From assembly GCA_945870085.1 (NCBI GenBank), contig CAMBQX010000012.1, forward strand, positions 1 through 19,422: DNA of 19,422 nt. The letters run 5' to 3'. Below, piece by piece: positions 14,674-19,422 of the stretch (the stretch's first letter is position 1; every line of letters starts with the position of its first letter). The position numbers and the translations under genes are program-made. Under the pieces are notes generated by a model, which saw only the letters and a program-made list of their open reading frames with translations, was not told where the DNA came from and made no database searches. The DNA is from Bifidobacterium breve. GTDB lineage: Bacteria; Actinomycetota; Actinomycetes; S36-B12.

Positions 14674-15662
14674 ACCAACCTGACCCTCGGGTCGATTACT
14701 GCATAAAGTAAATCGACGATGAGATTGGCGACAATTATGAAGGTTGCCGTAACCAAGGTGATGCCAACAATCACCGGCAAATCAGCATCATTGACCGAGT
14801 TGACCGCAAGTGACCCAAGGCCCGGCAGGCTGAAAATACTTTCGGTGATGATCGCACCACCGAGTAAACCCGCTAGATCAAGCCCTGCCGCGGTAACAAT
14901 TGGCGTTAGTCCGGCGCGCAGAGCATGCTTTCTTATTACAACGCGTTCTGGCAGGCCCTTGGCTCGTGCGGTGCGAATATAATCGTCACCTAAAACCTCT
15001 AACATCTGATTGCGAGTTAACCGCATATAGAACGCGGCATAAAGAATGGCCAGCACAATCCACGGCAACAGCATCGTTTGGAAAAACTGTATTGGATTTT
15101 CAAAAGGTGACACATAAGACGGATATGGCAAAAGCTGGAGTCGAATCACGATGAAAAAAATCGCCATCAACCCGAGGAAGAACGAGGGCAGCGAATAACC
15201 CGCCAGTGAAATACCCATTACGGTTTTGTCCTGCCACCTACCGCGACGCAGGGCAGCATAAATTCCAAGCGAAATACCTGCCGCCAACCACAAAAAGAAA
15301 GCTCCAAGTGCGAGCCAGATCGTTGGTGGCAAACGATCTTTGATGAGTACCAGGACTTCCTCACCGCGCTTGAATGAGTAGCCCAGGCACGGGGCGTTGC
15401 ATACCACCGGGCTAGGTGAATCTGCAGCGTAAATCCGACCGACGAATAGGCCCTTCATAAATTCCCAATACTGCTGAATTACTGGCAAATCGAAACCGAG
15501 TTTATGTCTATTTGCTTCCAGCACCTCCGGTGTGCAGCCTTTGCCGCATGTAAGACGCGCCGGGTCAGCAGGGAGCAAGCTGAAAAGTATGAAGACTACG
15601 AGAGTAAGCAGTAGTAACAAAATGATCATGCTGATCACTCTTCGCACTACATACGCGCTCAT
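14670..15662 (-). CDS. Peptide ABC transporter permease (DppB/OppB-like)
   Basis: An inner-membrane permease subunit of 330 residues with about six helices: one at the N-terminus (9-30), then a large extracytoplasmic segment (31-110), then five more helices. The EAA loop that contacts the ATPase is at about 226-255 (DDYIRTARAKGLPERVVIRK). The extracytoplasmic segment holds two close cysteine pairs, C39/C43 (CGKGC) and C88/C92 (CNAPC), that could form disulfides. The start is ATG with an AGGA about ten bases upstream. It is separated from the upstream binding-protein gene by 102 bases containing a strong stem-loop, and it overlaps the D-subunit gene by four bases. Confidence 0.94.
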   Translation of the reverse strand: MSAYVVRRVISMIILLLLLTLVVFILFSLLPADPARLTCGKGCTPEVLEANRHKLGFDLPVIQQYWEFMKGLFVGRIYAADSPSPVVCNAPCLGYSFKRGEEVLVLIKDRLPPTIWLALGAFFLWLAAGISLGIYAALRRGRWQDKTVMGISLAGYSLPSFFLGLMAIFFIVIRLQLLPYPSYVSPFENPIQFFQTMLLPWIVLAILYAAFYMRLTRNQMLEVLGDDYIRTARAKGLPERVVIRKHALRAGLTPIVTAAGLDLAGLLGGAIITESIFSLPGLGSLAVNSVNDADLPVIVGITLVTATFIIVANLIVDLLYAVIDPRVRLV

Positions 15663-15726
15663 GAACTTGAATTCCTATCGGTTCGGTCGCGGCTTATGCG
15701 AGACGAAAAACTTCACTAAGACAGTG

Positions 15727-15759
15727 TTGGTGGGCGGGTGCTGCGCACCCGCCCACCAA
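15727..15759 (-). promoter_or_regulatory. Strong intercistronic stem-loop after the binding-protein gene
   Basis: A perfect 15-base-pair inverted repeat (arm TTGGTGGGCGGGTGC) with a three-base loop begins six bases after the binding-protein stop codon. It is not followed at once by a T tract. A weaker second hairpin (CACT-GTCTT-AGTG) then precedes TTTTT at 15706-15710 on the - strand. Such structures between a binding-protein gene and its permease genes usually act as partial terminators or as 3' stabilisers, giving more binding protein than permease. The role here is inferred. Confidence 0.85.
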
Positions 15760-15764
15760 TTTAA

Positions 15765-17510
15765 CTACTGCTGAACCGCGTACATCTCGGCGTACGGCCA
15801 GGAGCCGTAGGCCGGCCATAAGTACACGGGGCCGATCTGCTTACCAACAAGGCGCTGCTCGCGACCAAAGCGGGTCGGGATCACAACAACGTCGGCCATC
15901 GCCTTGGTGTTGAGGTCCTGCCACATCTTCGCCTGCTTTGCGCGGTCTGGCTCGATCTTCGCCGTTTCGACAGCGGCATTGAAATCCGCGTTGTCATACT
16001 GCGAAAGGTTGAACCCGCCCGTTGGCGTGAACAGCTCAGGGATGATGGTCGATGCATTCGGCCAGTCAGGACCCCAACCTGCGTTAATCAATTCATGCGC
16101 TTTCTCCGGATCGAAGACCACGCCGTAGTACTGCCCTGGCTCAATCGGGTTTGGCTTGGCTGTAATGCCCGCCTTGCCGAGTGAGTCGACCACAATCGCT
16201 GCCGCTTTATCGGCGGTTGGCGACTGCGGGTAATCGAAGGTGATCGTCGGCGCAGCTTCACCAGATGCAGCGATCAACTTCTTCGCCAGCTCCGGATTAC
16301 CAGCGTCCGCAACCTTCTCGCCGAGTAAGGTTTCCCACATGCCAGATGGCGCGTAGTCAACACCCATGTTCGGCTTGATGACGCCATCCGCGTAGTCACC
16401 GGCGAAATCTCCACCGGCATTCTTGCGGAGCGCGTCACGGTCAAGGGCCACCGCTATTGCCTGGCGGATCTTAAGGTTCGGCACCTTTTGAACGTTGATC
16501 GCTAGGTAGCGAACATATGGATCGAGTTCGCTGATCGCCCGGCCTGCGAACTCCGGATTGACCTCGGTTGGGCTCTTGAAGATAACACCCAATTGCTCCG
16601 GCTCAACGCCGTTGGCGAGTGCCGTGGCGTCGTTGCCAGAACTGGCGAGCAAGCGCTGATCAATTACCTTTACATCAAGGCCGTAGTCAACCTGCCAGGT
16701 GTCTGGATAAGCCTTGCGGTAATCATCGCTGGCTGGATCCCACTTGTCGTTGCGGACCAACACCATCTTTCCGCCCTTGCCGTTCTTATTCGACTCAATC
16801 TTGTACGGGCCGGATGATACCGGCGCATCTCCGTACTTTTCACCGGTATCCGATGCCTTGGGCACTGGTGCGAAGGCGGTCAGGGTTACCGTGTAGTTGA
16901 AGTCCGGTACCGGGCGGCTCAGATTGAACGTGATGGTCTTGCCATCGGCCGAGCAGGTAACAGCCTTATCGAACAACTCCTGACCTTCGCCGGTGTAAGG
17001 GCCCTTATATGCCGAAGAACCGTCTTCCAGGGTTGGGATGTCAAGCATCGAGATGGCATAAGTGGGGCCGCCGGTGATGACATCGGTTGCGAAGGTGCGT
17101 GAGGTGCCGTAGGCAACATCTGCGCAAGTAACAGGTGAGCCATCTTGGAAGGTAGCGCCATCGCGAATGGTGAACTCCCAAGTCTGACCACCATTTGTCG
17201 CGGTACCGGTGTCGGTAGCAAGGTCACCCACGATCGACGTACCTTCTGCGGCGTCGGGTGAGAACTTATACGCGGTTAGCGTGCGATAAATCGTGCCATT
17301 GAAGAAGGCCAGATCCTCACCCGTGTAGATGCGTTGCGGATCGATTTGATCGAACTGCTCGGCATTTGTCAGGTAGTAAAGGGTGCCACCTTTTGCCGGC
17401 TCTCCACCACCTGACGTGCTCGAACTACTGCCCCCGCCGCAGGCGGCAAGTGCAAGTGCAGCAACTGCACCGACCGCCGCTAAGCGCAGGCCCTTATTAG
17501 CCTTGCCCAT
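15765..17510 (-). CDS. Peptide ABC transporter substrate-binding lipoprotein (family 5)
   Basis: Captures peptides outside the membrane and delivers them to the permease. The start chosen is the ATG at 17508-17510, which has GGGAGG four bases upstream (17515-17520) and begins directly with a lipoprotein signal peptide: MGKANKGLRL, a hydrophobic stretch, and the lipobox LAAC with lipidated C24. A longer frame from 17573 would place 21 odd residues before the signal and is rejected. The product has 581 residues, normal for SBP_bac_5, with a GGGSSSSTSGGG linker, KGGTLYYLTNAE at the domain start, the FTIRDGATFQDGSPVTCADV segment, and YLAINVQKVPNLKIRQAIAVALDRD. Stem-loops flank the gene on both sides. 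The typA-mshB position is that of lpqW in mycobacteria, also a family 5 homologue. Confidence 0.95.
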   Translation of the reverse strand: MGKANKGLRLAAVGAVAALALAACGGGSSSSTSGGGEPAKGGTLYYLTNAEQFDQIDPQRIYTGEDLAFFNGTIYRTLTAYKFSPDAAEGTSIVGDLATDTGTATNGGQTWEFTIRDGATFQDGSPVTCADVAYGTSRTFATDVITGGPTYAISMLDIPTLEDGSSAYKGPYTGEGQELFDKAVTCSADGKTITFNLSRPVPDFNYTVTLTAFAPVPKASDTGEKYGDAPVSSGPYKIESNKNGKGGKMVLVRNDKWDPASDDYRKAYPDTWQVDYGLDVKVIDQRLLASSGNDATALANGVEPEQLGVIFKSPTEVNPEFAGRAISELDPYVRYLAINVQKVPNLKIRQAIAVALDRDALRKNAGGDFAGDYADGVIKPNMGVDYAPSGMWETLLGEKVADAGNPELAKKLIAASGEAAPTITFDYPQSPTADKAAAIVVDSLGKAGITAKPNPIEPGQYYGVVFDPEKAHELINAGWGPDWPNASTIIPELFTPTGGFNLSQYDNADFNAAVETAKIEPDRAKQAKMWQDLNTKAMADVVVIPTRFGREQRLVGKQIGPVYLWPAYGSWPYAEMYAVQQ

Positions 17511-17528
17511 AATTCCTCCCAATAAATC

Positions 17529-17548
17529 GGACCAAGTTTCCTTGGTCC
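17529..17548 (-). promoter_or_regulatory. 5' stem-loop with GNRA tetraloop ahead of the binding-protein gene
   Basis: On the - strand the mRNA would form an 8-base-pair perfect stem (GGACCAAG with CTTGGTCC) closed by a GAAA tetraloop, ending eight bases before the GGGAGG ribosome binding site. GNRA loops are unusually stable. It could protect the 5' end of a processed binding-protein mRNA or influence translation; the function is inferred. Confidence 0.75.
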
Positions 17549-17611
17549 ACGACATCGGATCCCCATGGCCCAATGGCAGCCACGTTACCGATCTTCTTAG
17601 GTACCGAAAGC

Positions 17612-17628
17612 GTGAGCATTTGGCTCAC
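17612..17628 (-). promoter_or_regulatory. Stem-loop across the stop codon of permease C
   Basis: The inverted repeat GTGAGC / GCTCAC (6 base pairs, 5-base loop CAAAT) includes the TGA stop of the permease gene. No T tract follows, so it is a weak terminator at best. Together with the next stem-loop it marks the permease C/binding-protein junction. Confidence 0.5.
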
Positions 17629-18608
17629 ACCCGTCCGGCGCGGGGATCTAGGGCGTCGCGGACAGCGTCCCCGACGAGATTAAAAGTGACAACAAGAACC
17701 ACCAAGACCACTCCTGGAATGAATAAATAGGACGGAACCACACTGAAGTAACTGACGGAGTTACCCAACATGCCACCGAATGACGTGTCCGGCGGCAGCA
17801 CCCCGACTCCAAGGAATGACAGCGCCGCCTCGGTGCCAACATAAGTTGGCAATGTCAAAGTTGCATAGACGAGAATAGGAGCCCATAGATTTGGCAGGAT
17901 TTCCTTAAATAAGATGCGGTAGCGGCTAGCCCCCATCGCGATTGAGGCTTCAACGAATTCACGTTCTCGCACACTCAAGACTTGCCCGCGCACAATACGT
18001 GCCAGATAAGGCCAGCCAAAAATACTTAATACGATGATTAAGTAGGTGATTCGCGATGGGTTGCCATCGGGAACTCCAAGGGCTGTTAGACGCTGGGTCA
18101 ACACTCCCGACATTGCCAAGATGATGAGCAGGAACGGGAAGGCAAGAATGAGATCCATGGTGCGCCCGATGACGGCGTCGGTCTTGCCACCGGCGTAACC
18201 GGAGATGATTCCAAGTACTGTGCCGAAGAATACGGTGAGAATGGTCGCGGTGGTTGCAATCAGTAGCGATATTCGCAGGCCATAAAGCAATTGCGCGAAA
18301 ATATCGCGCCCGGTACCCCACTCAACCCCGAGCGGGTGTTCGGTGCTGATGCCGCCCCAGGTGCCGACCGGGCCGCCGCCGCTATCACTGATTGATTCTT
18401 TGTCGAATGAGTACGGGTCAACGCCGAGTAGTCCGCAGATTACTGGAGCAAAAATTGCTATTAAATACAAGGCGATCAAGATGAACAAACAGACCATGGC
18501 CAATTTATCGCGGCGCAGACGCGTCCACACAATCTTCCGTAGTGAGCGGCTGGCAACTTCACTTCCGGTCAAGGAGTCAGGGCCGTCGATCAACGCGACC
18601 TTGACCAC
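17625..18608 (-). CDS. Peptide ABC transporter permease (DppC/OppC-like)
   Basis: The second permease subunit, 327 residues. It has a cytoplasmic N-terminal region, a first helix at about 37-59, an extracytoplasmic segment of about 45 residues (HPLGVEWGTGRDIFAQLLYG, typical of C subunits), then five helices. The EAA loop is at about 218-246 (EFVEASIAMGASRYRILFKE) and the tail DAVRDALDPRAGRV matches the family. The start is GTG with AGGGGGG about ten bases upstream. It is the first gene of the transporter operon, ahead of the binding protein, which differs from the common binding protein-B-C-D-F order. It lies 151 bases downstream of the typA stop on the same strand. Confidence 0.93.
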   Translation of the reverse strand: MVKVALIDGPDSLTGSEVASRSLRKIVWTRLRRDKLAMVCLFILIALYLIAIFAPVICGLLGVDPYSFDKESISDSGGGPVGTWGGISTEHPLGVEWGTGRDIFAQLLYGLRISLLIATTATILTVFFGTVLGIISGYAGGKTDAVIGRTMDLILAFPFLLIILAMSGVLTQRLTALGVPDGNPSRITYLIIVLSIFGWPYLARIVRGQVLSVREREFVEASIAMGASRYRILFKEILPNLWAPILVYATLTLPTYVGTEAALSFLGVGVLPPDTSFGGMLGNSVSYFSVVPSYLFIPGVVLVVLVVTFNLVGDAVRDALDPRAGRV

Positions 18609-18677
18609 TAAAACACCGCCCCCCTGATATGAACCCCGTTTTTTGGCCCAAGCACGTGGCTAAAGCCCTCCTAAGAG

Positions 18678-18693
18678 GTTACTCTTCAGTAAC
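18678..18693 (-). promoter_or_regulatory. Palindrome GTTACT-GAAG-AGTAAC upstream of the transporter operon
   Basis: A perfect 6-base-pair inverted repeat with a 4-base spacer lies 69 bases before the permease C start. It is enclosed by a second, longer-range repeat of CCTCC/GGAGG type (around 18668-18715). It could be a repressor operator, or part of a typA terminator without a T tract. A weak promoter-like pair (TTGGGC, 16 bases, TATCAG) is seen further downstream on the - strand at about 18624-18651. None of this is certain. Confidence 0.4.
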
Positions 18694-18759
18694 AATTCGG
18701 CAAGCCCGGAGGAGGCAAAAGGGTGAGATTGTGACCTAGTTGTGCCCAAGAGCGAGCTG

Positions 18760-19422
18760 CTACGACTGGACTTTGGGCTTGCGCCCCGCCTTTGAACGGT
18801 CAGCGGCCATTAGCAGCACCTTGCGGATTCGCACCGTTGCCGGGGTCACCTCGACACATTCGTCCTCGCGGCAGAATTCGAGGGCCTGCTCTAGCGAAAG
18901 CTGCTTATGCGGGATGAGTGGAACCAAAATATCGCCGGACGACTGGCGCATATTGGTGAGTTTTTTCTCCTTGGTCGGGTTGACGTCCATGTCATCAGAC
19001 CTTGAATTCTCGCCGACGATCATGCCTTCATAAACCTCGGTGCCAGGACCGACGAACATGGTGCCGCGATCTTGGAGGTTCGCCAATGCAAAGCCGGTTG
19101 TTGGACCAGTGCGGTCGGCCACGAGTGAGCCGGTCGGGCGGGTGCGCAGCTCGCCATGCCAGGGCTCGTAGCGCTCGAAGACGTGGTGCAATAGGCCGGT
19201 TCCGCGAGTCTCAGTGAGGAACTCGGTGCGAAAACCAATCAGGCCACGGGCCGGGACGATGTAGTCCATACGCACCCAGCCGGTGCCGTGGTTGACCATC
19301 TGCTCCATGCGGCCTTTGCGTAGCGCCATTAGTTGGGTCACGACGCCGAGGTAGTCCTCGGGGATGTCGACGCTCAGGCGCTCCATCGGCTCATTGATTT
19401 TGCCGTCAATGATGCGCGTAAC
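18760..19422 (-). CDS. typA: GTP-binding protein TypA/BipA (C-terminal part only)
   Basis: The frame is open to the right edge of the window, so the GTPase domain and most of the protein lie outside; 220 C-terminal residues are visible. They cover the end of the translation-factor part (INEPMERLSVDIPEDYLGVV, then the EF-G-like domain) and the BipA-specific C-terminal domain. Diagnostic segments are IVPARGLIGFRTEFLTETRG, VYEGMIVGENSR, KKLTNMRQSSGD and QALEFCREDECVEVTPATVR. TypA is a ribosome-associated GTPase linked to 50S assembly and stress or low-temperature growth. The basic tail (RSKAGRKPKVQS) is typical. The gene lies upstream of the peptide transporter operon on the same strand. Confidence 0.95.
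   Translation of the reverse strand, partial: VTRIIDGKINEPMERLSVDIPEDYLGVVTQLMALRKGRMEQMVNHGTGWVRMDYIVPARGLIGFRTEFLTETRGTGLLHHVFERYEPWHGELRTRPTGSLVADRTGPTTGFALANLQDRGTMFVGPGTEVYEGMIVGENSRSDDMDVNPTKEKKLTNMRQSSGDILVPLIPHKQLSLEQALEFCREDECVEVTPATVRIRKVLLMAADRSKAGRKPKVQS

Noticed and set aside
17511..17573. Longer start for the binding lipoprotein
   Set aside because: It would translate the ribosome binding site and tetraloop stem-loop and put 21 residues before a standard lipoprotein signal peptide.
1..19422. CRISPR array, phage defence system, mobile element or tRNA/rRNA gene
   Set aside because: I saw no spaced direct repeats, transposase, integrase, toxin-antitoxin pair or RNA gene; all genes fit core metabolism, transport or envelope functions.

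Overview
The window looks like chromosomal core DNA of an actinobacterium. The evidence is a mycothiol deacetylase gene (mshB), an actinobacterial-type 7Fe ferredoxin followed directly by dapC, frequent GTG starts, many 4-base GTGA/ATGA gene overlaps, and a likely leaderless promoter. By eye the base composition is moderate, well below that of Streptomyces, so a small-genome or aquatic lineage is possible, but I cannot name it. From memory, the order typA - family 5 solute-binding protein - mshB - small membrane protein - ferredoxin - dapC also occurs in Mycobacterium tuberculosis (typA, lpqW, mshB, Rv1171, fdxC, dapC).

Layout from the left. Bases 1-1875 (+ strand) hold the end of a conserved cysteine-rich protein and radA (DNA recombination and repair). 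Then, on the - strand, come a membrane-anchored conserved protein (1987-2625), citrate synthase (2825-4108), dapC (4187-5257) and the ferredoxin gene (5278-5604). The ferredoxin gene is divergent from a cysteinyl-tRNA synthetase gene (+ strand, start corrected to 5731). A - strand group follows in the order of transcription mshB, four-helix membrane protein, VanW-domain protein (10344 down to 7167). mshB is divergent, across only 26 bases, from a DPP-IV-like S9 peptidase gene (10371-12518). That peptidase gene runs tail-to-tail into a complete - strand peptide ABC transporter operon, transcribed as permease C, binding lipoprotein, permease B, ATPase D, ATPase F (18608 down to 12464). The right edge holds the 3' end of typA/bipA.

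How the genes work together. The transporter and the S9 peptidase form a plausible peptide uptake and breakdown unit. The binding-protein gene is bracketed by strong stem-loops, which suggests its mRNA is processed or stabilised separately to give more binding protein than permease. Citrate synthase, DapC, ferredoxin, CysS, RadA and TypA are housekeeping genes of the TCA cycle, lysine/peptidoglycan precursor synthesis, electron transfer, translation and repair. MshB makes the low-molecular-weight thiol mycothiol.

No gene-free stretch exceeds 300 bases; the longest is 2626-2824 (199 bases), where I see nothing convincing. I found no tRNA, rRNA, CRISPR array, insertion sequence or phage gene. 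I found no clearly new biological system. The most interesting points are the RNA structures around the binding-protein gene, the atypical CysS, the internal 27-base tandem duplication in the VanW gene, the non-ATG start of dapC, and the antisense overlap at the 3' ends of the peptidase and ATPase genes.
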